DNA of 52,770 bases from Streptomyces minutiscleroticus (GCF_014650875.1 NZ_BMVU01000048.1:1-52770), one strand, 5' to 3'; positions 24,141 through 33,200 are shown, numbered from the stretch's first letter. Notes: a model not told the origin generated them from the sequence alone. Numbers and translations: made by a program.

Positions 24141-25736
24141 ATGGTGAGTGTTCAATCGCCTCCCGGTGGCCGTGACGTTCCCTACGCGCGCGTGCTGCTG
24201 CTGCCGGCCGTACTCATGGCCGCGGCCACCGGAGCCGCCGTCGCCGCGGTGGCGGAACCGGCCCGGATGGCCGTCGGCTGGTGCGGCGCCGTCGCGACGC
24301 TGCTGGTGACCGCGACCGCCACCGAGGCGGTCCGCCGGGGCCGGGTCCTGCGCCGGGCGCGCGCCGAGCACGCCCGGCGGACCGCGCTCCTGGAGGAGCG
24401 CATCGCCGGCCAGGAGGAGGACCTCGTCGCCTTCTCCAACGACCTGCTGCCGACGGCCCTGTCGGAGCTGCGCACCGGCGTCTCCCCGCCCGAGGTCATC
24501 CGCAGGCTCGTGGACTGCGACCCCCGGCACCGCGACCTCCCCCTGTCCCAGCGCGAACTGCTGCGCTACGTGCTGCGGATCGTCGACTACGAGGAGGCCA
24601 GGCGCGACTCCTCGCAGCGCTCCTTCGTCAACATCGCCCGGCGCGTCCAGGCCCTCGTCCACCAGCAGGCCAAGGAACTGCGGGAGATGGAGAACGACCA
24701 CGGGAACAACCCCGACGTCTTCGACGACCTCCTGCGCATCGACCACGGCACCGCGCTGATCGGCCGGCTCGCCGACTCCATCGCCGTGCTCGGCGGCGGC
24801 CGCCCCGGCCGCAAGTGGCCCAAGCCGGTGCCGCTGTACAGCGTGCTGCGCGGCGCGATGTCGCGCATCCTGGAGTACCGCCGCATCGACCTGCAGTCGA
24901 TCTGCAAGGTCGGCGTCGACGGCTCGTCGGTCGAGCCGGTCATCCACGCCTGCGCCGAGCTCCTCGACAACGCCACCCGTTACTCGCCGCCGCAGACCAA
25001 GGTGCACGTCACCGCGGTCGAGGTGCAGACCGGCGTCGCCATCGAGATCGAGGACGGCGGCGTCAGCCTCAGCGAGGAGGCCCGGCTGCGGGCCGAGAAG
25101 ATGCTCGCCGACGCCCGGGCCGGCGTCGACCTCAACGCGCTCGGCGAGTCCCCCCGCCTCGGCATGGCGGTCGTCGGCCGCATCGCCCAGATGTACGACA
25201 TGCAGGTCTCGCTGCGGCAGTCCGCGTACGGCGGCGTACGGGCCGTGCTGGTCGTGCCGCGCGCCATGCTCTCCACCGGCCCCGCGCCCGGTCTCGCGCA
25301 CGGCATCGGCGCCACCGCCGTGCCCCGGGCCGACTACGGCGGCGTCGAGGGGCCCAAGCGGCCGCCCAAGAGGCGCCGCCCCACCGCGGGACCGCGCACC
25401 TCGGCGCCGCTGTCCGCGTCCATGGAGGACGACGTCCCCGAGGTCACCGAGTGGACGGACAACGGGCTGCCGCAGCGCCGCAGCCGCGTGAAGATCCCCT
25501 TCAGCCAGCGGGTGGCCGAGATGCGGGCGGCGGAGGCGGAGGCCGCCGCGGCCCGGGCGGCGGCGCCCCCGCAGTACACCCCGCCGGAGCCGGCGCCGCA
25601 GAAGCAGGAGCGCGAACCCGGCCTGTGGGTCGAGGCGTTCATGAACGGACTCAAGGGCGACCCGCAGCCGGGCGCGCAGGACACCACCGACCGGGCGGCC
25701 CGTACGGAGGCCGACGACGAAGGGGAGCGCAAGTGA
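24141..25736 (+). CDS. cvnA: Conservon sensor-kinase-like membrane protein CvnA (RarA-type)
   Basis: 531 residues. Two hydrophobic segments near residues 15-60 anchor a cytosolic region with a helical linker (LLEERIAGQEEDLVAFSNDLLP) and an HATPase_c domain around residues 245-380 (N box ELLDNATRYSPP, G box IEIEDGG). No standard phosphoacceptor His box is obvious. The C-terminal 130 residues are charged and disordered. CvnA proteins scaffold CvnB, CvnC and CvnD at the membrane. Start ATG 24141 has GAGGG six bases upstream. Gene order suggests the cvn9/rar conservon, linked in S. griseus to control of aerial growth and secondary metabolism. Confidence 0.9.
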   Translation: MVSVQSPPGGRDVPYARVLLLPAVLMAAATGAAVAAVAEPARMAVGWCGAVATLLVTATATEAVRRGRVLRRARAEHARRTALLEERIAGQEEDLVAFSNDLLPTALSELRTGVSPPEVIRRLVDCDPRHRDLPLSQRELLRYVLRIVDYEEARRDSSQRSFVNIARRVQALVHQQAKELREMENDHGNNPDVFDDLLRIDHGTALIGRLADSIAVLGGGRPGRKWPKPVPLYSVLRGAMSRILEYRRIDLQSICKVGVDGSSVEPVIHACAELLDNATRYSPPQTKVHVTAVEVQTGVAIEIEDGGVSLSEEARLRAEKMLADARAGVDLNALGESPRLGMAVVGRIAQMYDMQVSLRQSAYGGVRAVLVVPRAMLSTGPAPGLAHGIGATAVPRADYGGVEGPKRPPKRRRPTAGPRTSAPLSASMEDDVPEVTEWTDNGLPQRRSRVKIPFSQRVAEMRAAEAEAAAARAAAPPQYTPPEPAPQKQEREPGLWVEAFMNGLKGDPQPGAQDTTDRAARTEADDEGERK

Positions 25737-26140
25737 TCCAGCAGCGAGCCAACTTCGACTGGATGCTCAAGGAGCTCGCCGACGGGGTGCCCTACACCCG
25801 GCAGGTCGTCGTGCTCTCCGCGGACGGTCTGCGCATCGCGCGCCACGGCGGCGACCCGGACGCCGCCGACCGCATCGCCGCCGCCTGCGCCGGACTGCAG
25901 AGCCTGGCCGGCGCCGTCGCCACCGAGATCCCGGACAGCGACGGCCGGATGCGCATGGTCATCATCGAGATCAACGGCGGCTACTTCTACCTGATGGCCG
26001 CCGGGCCCAACGCCTACCTCGCCGTGCTCGCGGACGAGACCGTGGACGCCGGGCTGATGAGCAACCGCATGCGCGACCTCGTCGTCCGCATCGGAGCCCA
26101 TCTGACCAGTCCGCCCCGGCGGAACGGGCAGACCGTATGA
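25733..26140 (+). CDS. cvnB: Roadblock/LC7-domain protein CvnB
   Basis: 135 residues of roadblock/LC7 fold (WMLKELADGVPYTRQVVVLS at the start, MVIIEINGGYFYLMAAG in the core). Members of this fold regulate small GTPases such as MglA-type proteins. GTG 25733 overlaps the cvnA stop by four bases, so translation is coupled. It overlaps cvnC likewise. Confidence 0.92.
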   Translation: MIQQRANFDWMLKELADGVPYTRQVVVLSADGLRIARHGGDPDAADRIAAACAGLQSLAGAVATEIPDSDGRMRMVIIEINGGYFYLMAAGPNAYLAVLADETVDAGLMSNRMRDLVVRIGAHLTSPPRRNGQTV

Positions 26141-26550
26141 CGCCTCCGAAACGACAACGGCGCTCGCCCGAGGCCGTCCCCCCGGAACCGTCCGAGCCCG
26201 CCGGCGAGCAGGGCGAGGGCAGCCAGCCGGAACGGCTGTACATCATCACCGGCCAGGGCGACGACGACGGCGCCCGTGCCTCCATCGACCTCGTCACCCT
26301 GATCGTGGCCCGCGCCGAGCCGCCGCCCACCACCCCGCCGGAGCAGTCCGCGGTGATCGGGCTGTGCACGGCCCCCCTGTCCGTGGCCGAGCTCTCGGCC
26401 TATCTCGACCTGCCGTTCAGCGTGATGTCCGTCCTGCTGACGGAGCTGCTGGCGGCCGAACTGGTCCAGGCGCGCGCCCCGATCGTCCGCTCGGCGCTGC
26501 CCGACCGTTCCCTCCTCGAAGCGGTGATGCATGGACTTCAAAAACTCTGA
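26137..26550 (+). CDS. cvnC: DUF742 protein CvnC
   Basis: 137 residues. The N-terminal 30 residues are charged and disordered; then comes the DUF742 winged-helix-like domain (RLYIITGQG, LSVAELSAYLDLPFSVMSVLL). The biochemical role is unknown; it is the third component of all conservons. ATG 26137 overlaps the cvnB stop, and its 3' end overlaps cvnD by 20 bases. Confidence 0.92.
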   Translation: MTPPKRQRRSPEAVPPEPSEPAGEQGEGSQPERLYIITGQGDDDGARASIDLVTLIVARAEPPPTTPPEQSAVIGLCTAPLSVAELSAYLDLPFSVMSVLLTELLAAELVQARAPIVRSALPDRSLLEAVMHGLQKL

Positions 26551-27151
26551 CACCGTCACGGGTCCTCGCGCCGAGGACCACCTGCCGCACACGGCGCAGT
26601 CCGCCGTGAAGGTCGTGATCGTGGGCGGATTCGGAGTCGGCAAGACGACGATGGTGGGCTCCGTCAGCGAGATCAGACCGCTGACGACCGAGGAGACCAT
26701 GACGCAGGCCGGCGTCGGCGTCGACGACAACTACGGCTCGGACACCAAGACCGCGACCACCGTCGCCATGGACTTCGGCCGCATCAGCATCACGGACCAA
26801 CTGGTGCTCTACCTGTTCGGCACGCCCGGCCAGGAGCGCTTCTGGTTCCTGTGGAACGGCCTGTTCGAAGGCGCCCTCGGCGCGGTCGTCCTGCTCGACA
26901 CCCGCCGCCTGGAGGTCAGCTTCGACGTCATAGGGCGCCTGGAGGAGCGCGGCGTGCCGTTCGTCGTGGCCGTCAACGACTTCCCCGACGCGCCCCGCTA
27001 CTCCATCGACGACATGCGCTCGGCCCTCGACCTGACCGACGAGGTCCCCATCGTGCGCTGCGACGCGCGGCGCCGGGCCTCCAGCCGGGACGTCCTGATG
27101 ACCCTGATGCGCTTCCTGCACTCGATCGCGATGACGTCGGCGCCCGCCTGA
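26531..27151 (+). CDS. cvnD: Conservon Ras-like small GTPase CvnD
   Basis: 206 residues. G1 P-loop is GGFGVGKTTMV, G3 is FGTPGQERFWF, and the G4-equivalent is AVNDFPDA rather than a classical NKxD, as is common in CvnD proteins. It should switch between GDP and GTP states under control of CvnA and CvnB at the membrane. The start lies 20 bases inside cvnC. A 153-base gap precedes the P450 gene. Confidence 0.93.
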   Translation: MDFKNSDTVTGPRAEDHLPHTAQSAVKVVIVGGFGVGKTTMVGSVSEIRPLTTEETMTQAGVGVDDNYGSDTKTATTVAMDFGRISITDQLVLYLFGTPGQERFWFLWNGLFEGALGAVVLLDTRRLEVSFDVIGRLEERGVPFVVAVNDFPDAPRYSIDDMRSALDLTDEVPIVRCDARRRASSRDVLMTLMRFLHSIAMTSAPA

Positions 27152-27304
27152 GCCTCCCGTCCGGCGGCCACAGCTCGCCCGGCGGCCGCCGTCCGTCCGG
27201 CGACCGCCCCTCGTGCGGCCGGGGCCCACCGGTGCCCGGCCGTACGACGGCCCCCACGCCGCCCTCCCCAGACCCCGGAACCCCCAGCCCCGAAAGCGAT
27301 CACC

Positions 27305-28804
27305 GTGACGCCTGAATCCCCCTTCCGCACCGGTACGGACGACACCGCCCTCGCGCCGCCGCCGGGCTGCCCCGCCCACGGCACCGGACCGGGCGGACTG
27401 CACCGCCTGTACGGGCCCGAGGCGGAGGACCTGGCGGGCCTGTACGAGAAGCTGCGCGCCGAGCACGGCCCCGTGGCGCCCGTGCTGCTCCACAACGACG
27501 TGCCGATCTGGGTGGTGCTCGGCCACACCGAGAACATGCACATGCTGCGCACCCCCTCGCAGTACACCCGGGACAGCCGCATCTGGACCGCCGTCCAGAA
27601 CGGCATGGTGGGATCGGACCACCCCCTGCTGCCGCACATCGCCTGGCAGCCCATCTGCGCCTACGCCGAGGGCGACGAGCACCTGCGGCTGCGCGGCGCG
27701 GTCACCGGCGCCATGTCGACCATCGACCACCGCGGCGTGCGCCGCTACATCAACCGCGCGACCCAGCAGCTGGTCAACGGGTTCTGCGAGAAGGGCACCG
27801 CCGACCTGGTCGGCCAGTTCGCCGAGCACCTGCCGATGGCGGTCCTGTGCGAGATCCTCGGCATGCCCGAGGAGTACAACGACCGCATGGTGCAGGCCGC
27901 CCGCGACATGCTCCGGGGCAGCGAGACCGCGATCGCCAGCCACGAGTACGTCATGGGGACCCTGGCGCGGCTCACCGCCCGGCGCCGCGCCCACCCCGAG
28001 GAGGACTTCGCCGGCCACCTGGTCATGCACCCGGCGCGGCTCAGCGACGACGAGGTGACCCAGCACCTGTGGCTGGTGCTGATCGCCGCCTACGAGGCCA
28101 CGACCAACCTCCTGAGCAACGTGCTGCGCATGGTGCTGACCGATCCGCGCTTCCGCGCCCAGCTCAGCGGCGGCCAGATGACGGTGCCGGAGGCGGTCGA
28201 GCAGTCCCTGTGGGACGAGCCGCCGTTCAGCACCGTCCTCGGCTACTTCGCCAAGCAGGACACGGAGCTGGGCGGCCAGCGCATCCGCAAGGGCGACGGG
28301 CTGATCTTCGGGATCGCGCCGGGCAACGTCGACCCGCGCGTCCGCCCCGACCTGGCCGCCAGCATGCAGGGCAACCGCTCCCACCTCGCCTTCGGCGGCG
28401 GCCCGCACGAGTGCCCGGGCCAGGACATCGGCCGCGCCATCGCCGACTCCGGCGTCGACGCGCTGCTGCTGCGCCTGCCGGACCTGGAGCTCGACTGCGC
28501 CGAGGAGGACCTGGGCTGGACCCACTCCATCGCGTCGCGGCACCTGGTGGAGCTGCCCGTGCGGTTCGCGCCCACGCCGCCGCAGGACATCGACCAGCGC
28601 CCCGGGCACCCGGTGCCGCGGCCGCGCACGGACTGGCACGTCACGATGCCGCCGCCCGCGCCCGCACCGGCCCCCGCCGTGCCGGAGCCGCCCGCACCGC
28701 CCGCGGCGCGGACCCCGGCCCCGTCCGCGGCGCGGCCCCCCGCCGAGCCGGTGCGGCGGCCCGGTGCCTGGCGGCGCTTCCTGCTCTGGTGGCGCGGCTA
28801 CTGA
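27305..28804 (+). CDS. Conservon-linked cytochrome P450, CYP157-like, lacking the ExxR motif
   Basis: 499 residues from GTG 27305. The heme-ligand loop is FGGGPHECPG, with Cys370. The I-helix region reads AAYEATTN. Where ExxR should be, residues 299-303 read EQSLW, the hallmark reported for CYP157 (Rupasinghe et al. 2006), so the near-universal Arg is missing. Beyond the normal P450 end, about 75 residues form a Pro/Ala-rich tail closing in a basic-aromatic stretch (AWRRFLLWWRGY). It is the RarE position of the conservon. Catalysis is unproven. It overlaps the convergent pseudouridine synthase gene by 7 bases. Confidence 0.92.
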   Translation: MTPESPFRTGTDDTALAPPPGCPAHGTGPGGLHRLYGPEAEDLAGLYEKLRAEHGPVAPVLLHNDVPIWVVLGHTENMHMLRTPSQYTRDSRIWTAVQNGMVGSDHPLLPHIAWQPICAYAEGDEHLRLRGAVTGAMSTIDHRGVRRYINRATQQLVNGFCEKGTADLVGQFAEHLPMAVLCEILGMPEEYNDRMVQAARDMLRGSETAIASHEYVMGTLARLTARRRAHPEEDFAGHLVMHPARLSDDEVTQHLWLVLIAAYEATTNLLSNVLRMVLTDPRFRAQLSGGQMTVPEAVEQSLWDEPPFSTVLGYFAKQDTELGGQRIRKGDGLIFGIAPGNVDPRVRPDLAASMQGNRSHLAFGGGPHECPGQDIGRAIADSGVDALLLRLPDLELDCAEEDLGWTHSIASRHLVELPVRFAPTPPQDIDQRPGHPVPRPRTDWHVTMPPPAPAPAPAVPEPPAPPAARTPAPSAARPPAEPVRRPGAWRRFLLWWRGY

Positions 28805-29760
28805 GCGGACCGGGCCCCGGAAGAGGACCAGGTCCCAGGGGATGGCCAGGCGGCCAGCTCCCGGCCGCTGACGAACCGGTGCCGCCGCCCCGTGGCCGGA
28901 TCGGTGAACTCCAGCACCCGCGCCAGCAACTGGAGCGGGTGCCGGAAGTCGCCGGCCGGCACGGGGCCGGTCACCACCGGGTAGAGGGGATCGCCGAGGA
29001 TGGGCACCCCCAGCGCGTTCATGTGCACCCGCAGCTGATGGGTCTGCCCCGTGCCGGGCAGCAGCCGGTAGCGCGCGAGCCCGCCGCGGTGCTCGGCCGA
29101 CTCGACGCGGGTCACGGCGTTGGGTTCGCCCTCGACCTCGCGGGCGGTCAGCACGCCCCGCTCCTTCACGATCCGGCTGCGCACGGTCCGCGGCAGCGCG
29201 AGCGCCGGGTCGTGCGGGGCCACGGCCTCGTACTCCTTGCGGACGCGCCGGTCGCGGAAGAGCCCCTGGTAGGCGCCGCGGTCCTCGGGGCGCACGGTGA
29301 ACAGCACGAGCCCGGCGGTGAGCCGGTCGAGGCGGTGCGCGGCCGTCAGCGCGGGCAGGCCCAGTTCGCGGCGGAGCCGGGCGAGCGCCGTCTCGGTGAC
29401 GTGGCCGCCGCGCGGCACGGTGGCGAGGAAGTGCGGCTTGTCGGCGACGACGATGCGCTCGTCGCGGTACACGACGTCCACGGCGAACGGCACCGGCACC
29501 TCGGGCCGCCGCTCCCGGTGGAACCACAGGTACAGGCCCGGCACGTACGGCGCGTCGGGCGGCACGGGAGCGCCGTCCGCGTCCACGATCTCCCCGGCGC
29601 CGAGCATCCGGTCGATCACACCGTCCCCGGCCGCGAGCCGTGCCACCAGATGGTCCCGCACGGTGGGCCAGGCGCCGTCGAGCGGCAGCCGCACCCGCAC
29701 CGCGTCGACGCCGTCCCGCTGCGGCAGGGGGGAGGGCGGGATCCCGCGCTTGCGTCTCAC
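28798..29760 (-). CDS. RluA-family RNA pseudouridine synthase
   Basis: 320 residues from GTG 29760. The catalytic motif HRLDRLTAGLVLF holds the Asp nucleophile near residue 143. The C-terminal part has GQTHQLRVHMNALG and ILGDPLYP, typical of RluA/RluD enzymes that isomerise uridines in rRNA or tRNA. The N-terminus is not a clear S4 domain. The target site is unknown. Its 3' end overlaps the P450 gene by 7 bases on the other strand. Confidence 0.92.
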   Translation of the reverse strand: MRRKRGIPPSPLPQRDGVDAVRVRLPLDGAWPTVRDHLVARLAAGDGVIDRMLGAGEIVDADGAPVPPDAPYVPGLYLWFHRERRPEVPVPFAVDVVYRDERIVVADKPHFLATVPRGGHVTETALARLRRELGLPALTAAHRLDRLTAGLVLFTVRPEDRGAYQGLFRDRRVRKEYEAVAPHDPALALPRTVRSRIVKERGVLTAREVEGEPNAVTRVESAEHRGGLARYRLLPGTGQTHQLRVHMNALGVPILGDPLYPVVTGPVPAGDFRHPLQLLARVLEFTDPATGRRHRFVSGRELAAWPSPGTWSSSGARSAQ

Positions 29761-29880
29761 CCGGTCAGCCTACGAGGCGGGGTCCGGGCCGCGCCGGACC
29801 GGGACACCGGTGACGGTCGTCGGGCAGGCCGGGGGCCGGGGCGCTGTCCCTTCCTCGCGGGTACGTCCGGGGCCGTGCGG

Positions 29881-30729
29881 TCAGGACGCCGCCGGGGCGG
29901 CGCTCTCCTGCTCGGCCTCCACGCGGGCGTTCCACTCGCGCTTGGACGCCTGCCAGCCGTCCTCGTCGTGGCCGAGCCGCCAGTAGCCCGTGACGGACAG
30001 GTCCTCGCGGGGCACCTGGAGCTCCACGCGGAGCAGCTTGCGCAGCTCCTTCACGAAGCCGGCCTCGCCGTGCACGAAGGCGTGCACCCGGCCCTGCGGG
30101 AACGACAGGCCCCGTACGGCCTCCACCAGCGCCTCGCCGACCGGCCGCGTGCCGCGGTGCAGCCAGACCACCTCCACGTCGGAGTCGATCTTCTGCTCCT
30201 CCTCCGGGCCCGCGACCTCGACGAAGGCGTGCGCGCGGGCGCCGGCGGGCAGCGACTCCAGGGCGGCGGCGATGGCGGGCAGCGCGCTCTCGTCACCGGC
30301 CAGCAGGTGCCAGTCCGCCCCGGGGTCGGGCGCGTAGGCGCCGCCGGGGCCGAGGAAGCGGACCAACTCGCCGGGCCGGGCCCGGGTGGCCCACGGCCCG
30401 GCCAGGCCCTCGTCGCCGTGGACGACGAAGTCCAGGGTCAGCTCCCGCACCGCCGGGTCCCACGCCCGCACGGTGTACGTCCGCGTCACCGGCCACTGCT
30501 CGCGCGGGAACTCCTCGCGGATCCGCGCCATGTCGAAGGGCTCGGGGTAGGTCACGCCCTCGGCCCCGAACAGCAGCTTCACATAGTGGTCGGTGCAGGT
30601 GTCCGCGGCGAAGTCCGCCAGGCCGTCGCCGCCGAGGACCACACGCTGCATGCGGGGCGTCAGCCGTTCGGTGCGGACGACCCGCGCGGAGTGGGCCTTG
30701 GGCACCCTGCGTGCCGGACGCTCTGCCAT
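29881..30729 (-). CDS. Siderophore-interacting protein (FAD/NAD(P)H ferric-siderophore reductase family)
   Basis: 282 residues. An N-terminal FAD-binding barrel (RTYTVRAWD motif) and a C-terminal SIP domain ending with SVTGYWRLGHDEDGW define the ViuB/YqjH family, which reduces ferric siderophores in the cytosol to release iron. The start at 30729 is supported by GGAGG five bases upstream. The frame is open further upstream (to 30843), but that stretch contains the iron-box sequence. It is probably repressed by an iron-dependent DtxR/IdeR-type regulator through the box at 30747-30765. Confidence 0.93.
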   Translation of the reverse strand: MAERPARRVPKAHSARVVRTERLTPRMQRVVLGGDGLADFAADTCTDHYVKLLFGAEGVTYPEPFDMARIREEFPREQWPVTRTYTVRAWDPAVRELTLDFVVHGDEGLAGPWATRARPGELVRFLGPGGAYAPDPGADWHLLAGDESALPAIAAALESLPAGARAHAFVEVAGPEEEQKIDSDVEVVWLHRGTRPVGEALVEAVRGLSFPQGRVHAFVHGEAGFVKELRKLLRVELQVPREDLSVTGYWRLGHDEDGWQASKREWNARVEAEQESAAPAAS

Positions 30730-30746
30730 GACGGCCTCCGAATGTG

Positions 30747-30765
30747 CTGGATAAGGCTTACCTAA
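30747..30765. promoter_or_regulatory. Iron box (DtxR/IdeR/DmdR-type operator)
   Basis: CTGGATAAGGCTTACCTAA matches the 19-base consensus TTAGGTTAGGCTAACCTAA at 14 of 19 positions. It lies 17 bases upstream of the siderophore-interacting protein start, where it would block transcription when iron is plentiful. Confidence 0.7.
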
Positions 30766-30895
30766 CAAGGATGCCATCCTTCCTAGCACCTCACCCGGGC
30801 CGAGCGCAGGGCCGACCCGTCGGGACCGGTCATGTGTCGTCATGGGAACCGGTTTTCGACAGCCTTCCGGGCTGTCCTCCCCCCAGTCTTCCGGA

Positions 30896-31840
30896 TCATC
30901 CCTCCAACGTCGTGAGCAGCCGCTGGAGCGAACCGCCCAGGCCCCAGCGGCGGCCGAGCCCCTCCAGGGCCTCCGCGTCGCGCGGCGTGCGCGGCAGCGC
31001 CGTGTCCACCTCCGGCAGCGGTACGTCGGAGGCGACCCGGACCACCTTGGGCGCCGCCTCGACGTACGCCCGCGAGGCGTCCAGGCGCTTGCGCTGCGAC
31101 GGCGTGAGCGCGGAGGCCGGGTCGTCGACGGCGGCCATGATCCCGGCCAGGTCGCCGAAGGCGTCGAGCAGCCTGGCGGCCGTCTTCTCGCCGATCCCCG
31201 GCACGCCCGGCAGGCCGTCGCTGGGGTCGCCGCGCAGCAGGGCCAGGTCCGCGTACCCCGCGCCGTCCACGCCGTACCTGCCGCGCAGCCACGTCTCGTC
31301 GGTGACCTGGAGCGAGCCGACGCCCTTGATCGGGTACAGCACGCGCACCCGCCGGGCGTCGTCCACCAGCTGGTACAGGTCGCGGTCGCCGGTGACGATG
31401 TCCACCGGGCCCGTGGCGCGGCCCGCGAACGTGCCGATCACGTCGTCCGCCTCGTACCCGGCGACGCCGACGCGGGCGATGCCCAGCGCGTCCAGCACCT
31501 CCTCGATGACCGGGACCTGCGGGGAGAGGGTGTCCGGCACCTCCTCGGTGTCCGGTCCGCCGTCGGACTCCCGGGCCACGCGGTGCGCCTTGTAGGAGGG
31601 GATGAGGTCGACCCGCCACTTGGGCCGCCAGTCCGCGTCCATGCAGGCCACCAGGGAGTCGGGGGCGTGGTCCCGGACGAGCCGGTCGATGAAGTCCAGC
31701 AGGCCCCGCACGGCGTTCACCGGCGTGCCGTCGGGGGCCTTCACCGAGTCCGGGACGCCGTAGTAGGCGCGGAAGTACAGCGAGGCGGTGTCGAGAAGCA
31801 TCAGGCGTCGGGTCACGGCAGGCATCATGCCGTACGCCAC
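30896..31840 (-). CDS. 5'-3' exonuclease (FEN/Pol I N-terminal exonuclease family)
   Basis: 314 residues from GTG 31840. Metal-binding Asp residues are in LMLLDTASLYFRAY, ACMDADWRP, YEADDVIG and IVTGDRDLYQLVDD. The helix-hairpin-helix region is GLPGVPGIGEKTAARLLDAFG. This is a stand-alone exonuclease or flap nuclease without a polymerase domain. The start is uncertain: paired ATGs at 31828 and 31825 are also possible, and none has a strong ribosome-binding site. It diverges from the betaine transporter genes. Confidence 0.9.
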   Translation of the reverse strand: MAYGMMPAVTRRLMLLDTASLYFRAYYGVPDSVKAPDGTPVNAVRGLLDFIDRLVRDHAPDSLVACMDADWRPKWRVDLIPSYKAHRVARESDGGPDTEEVPDTLSPQVPVIEEVLDALGIARVGVAGYEADDVIGTFAGRATGPVDIVTGDRDLYQLVDDARRVRVLYPIKGVGSLQVTDETWLRGRYGVDGAGYADLALLRGDPSDGLPGVPGIGEKTAARLLDAFGDLAGIMAAVDDPASALTPSQRKRLDASRAYVEAAPKVVRVASDVPLPEVDTALPRTPRDAEALEGLGRRWGLGGSLQRLLTTLEG

Positions 31841-32105
31841 GGACAGTCACCGTCCGGCGCCGTATGCGGAACGAGAAGCGGAATCCTGTCCGCGGGCTTT
31901 GGTCAAAACGTAAACAAAATGTGAGCAGAGCCACTTCTACGTTTGCTGTCGAAGGTGCCGGGAATGCGCCGACCCGGAGCGGACCCGGTCAAGATTTTTG
32001 CCCGCCAGGCAAGGCGAGAACCGGACGTGCGGGCGGAACCCGCGTCGCTCCACGGCCCGTTGGCGGGGGAGGCGGGCCGTTCTTGGTACGACCCGAGAGG
32101 TACGT
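31841..32105 (+). promoter_or_regulatory. Regulatory region of the betaine-type ABC transporter operon
   Basis: 265 bases without a gene. An unusually A/T-rich segment near 31901-31950 holds the inverted repeat AAACGTA (31906-31912) and TACGTTT (31938-31944), a candidate operator. The leader close to the start contains CCCGAGAGG as the ribosome-binding site. I cannot define the promoter hexamers, and I see no known riboswitch fold. Confidence 0.35.
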
Positions 32106-33200
32106 GTGTCATCCAGGCTGCAGGCCGAACACCTTTTCAAAGTGTTCGGCAGACGACCCGACGACGCGGTGGAGAAACTCCGCCGAGGCTGCGACCGAGA
32201 GGAACTGCGCGCCGACGGCACGACCGCCGCGGTGATCGACGCCTCCTTCACGGTCGAGCCCGGACAGATATTCGTCGTCATGGGTCTGTCCGGGTCCGGC
32301 AAGTCGACGCTGCTGCGCATGCTCAACGGCCTGCTGGAACCGACGGCGGGTCACGTGCGCTTCGACGGACAGGATCTGACGGAGCTGAGCGACCGCGAGC
32401 TGCGCCAGGTCCGCTCGAAGAAGATCAGCATGGTCTTCCAGCACTTCGCGCTGTTCCCGCACCGCAGCGTCCTGGAGAACGCCGCGTACGGCCTAGAGGT
32501 GCAGGGGGTGCCCCGCGCCGAGCGGGAGAAACGCGCCACCGAGGCCCTCGAACTCGCCGGTCTCGCGGGATGGGAGAAGTCCTGGCCCGACGAACTGTCC
32601 GGCGGCATGCAGCAGCGCGTGGGCCTGGCCCGGGCGCTCGCCACCGACGCCGACCTGCTGCTGATGGACGAGTCCTTCAGCGCGCTCGACCCGCTGATCC
32701 GCCGTGACATGCAGGACCAGCTCATCGAGTTGCAGGACAAGCTCAAGAAGACCATCGTCTTCATCACGCACGACCTCAACGAGGCGATGCGGCTCGGTGA
32801 CCAGATCGCCGTCATGCGCGACGGCCGGATCGTCCAGACCGGCTCGGCCGAGGACATCCTGGTGCGCCCCGCCAACGACTACGTCGCCTCCTTCACCCAG
32901 GACGTCGACCGCTCCCGGGTGCTCACCGCGGCCTCCGTCATGGACACCGACGTACGCGGCGACGAGGCCGGCTGCGGCTGCCCCACGGCCACGTCCGGCA
33001 CCCCCTTCGGCGAGCTGTGCGCGATCAGCGCGCGCGTCTCGCACCCCGTCGCCGTCGTCGACACGGTGAACGGCGAGCGCAGGCTGGTCGGCGTGGTGCC
33101 CCGGCAGCGGCTGATCGGCTCCCTCGGCGACGAGCAGGGCGACCCCGCGCCGTGCGACAGCCCGCGCGCCGGCGGGGAGAAGGTGGCCGCCCGTGCCTAG
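32106..33200 (+). CDS. Glycine betaine/proline ABC transporter ATP-binding protein (OpuAA/ProV family)
   Basis: 364 residues from GTG 32106. It has the ProV-type N-terminal extension, Walker A GLSGSGKST, Q-loop VFQHFALFPH, signature LSGGMQQRV, Walker B LLLMDESFSALDP and the H-loop ITHD. After the ATPase domain a short CBS-like region (about residues 280-350) carries an unusual GCGCP cysteine cluster; in this family such tails sense ionic strength or cyclic-di-AMP. It overlaps the permease gene by 8 bases, so translation is coupled. The role is osmoprotectant uptake. Confidence 0.93.
   Translation: MSSRLQAEHLFKVFGRRPDDAVEKLRRGCDREELRADGTTAAVIDASFTVEPGQIFVVMGLSGSGKSTLLRMLNGLLEPTAGHVRFDGQDLTELSDRELRQVRSKKISMVFQHFALFPHRSVLENAAYGLEVQGVPRAEREKRATEALELAGLAGWEKSWPDELSGGMQQRVGLARALATDADLLLMDESFSALDPLIRRDMQDQLIELQDKLKKTIVFITHDLNEAMRLGDQIAVMRDGRIVQTGSAEDILVRPANDYVASFTQDVDRSRVLTAASVMDTDVRGDEAGCGCPTATSGTPFGELCAISARVSHPVAVVDTVNGERRLVGVVPRQRLIGSLGDEQGDPAPCDSPRAGGEKVAARA

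Noticed and set aside
27217..27241. Hairpin GGCCGGG/CCCGGCC between cvnD and the P450 gene
   Set aside because: A short GC stem of a kind expected by chance in such DNA, with an 11-base loop and no T-run.
30858..30876. Hairpin GACAGCC/GGCTGTC after the exonuclease gene
   Set aside because: The stem is only 7 bases, with no T-run on the minus strand; too weak to call a terminator.
31841..32105. Possible riboswitch in the betaine transporter leader
   Set aside because: Only one short inverted repeat is visible, and no conserved riboswitch core could be recognised by eye.
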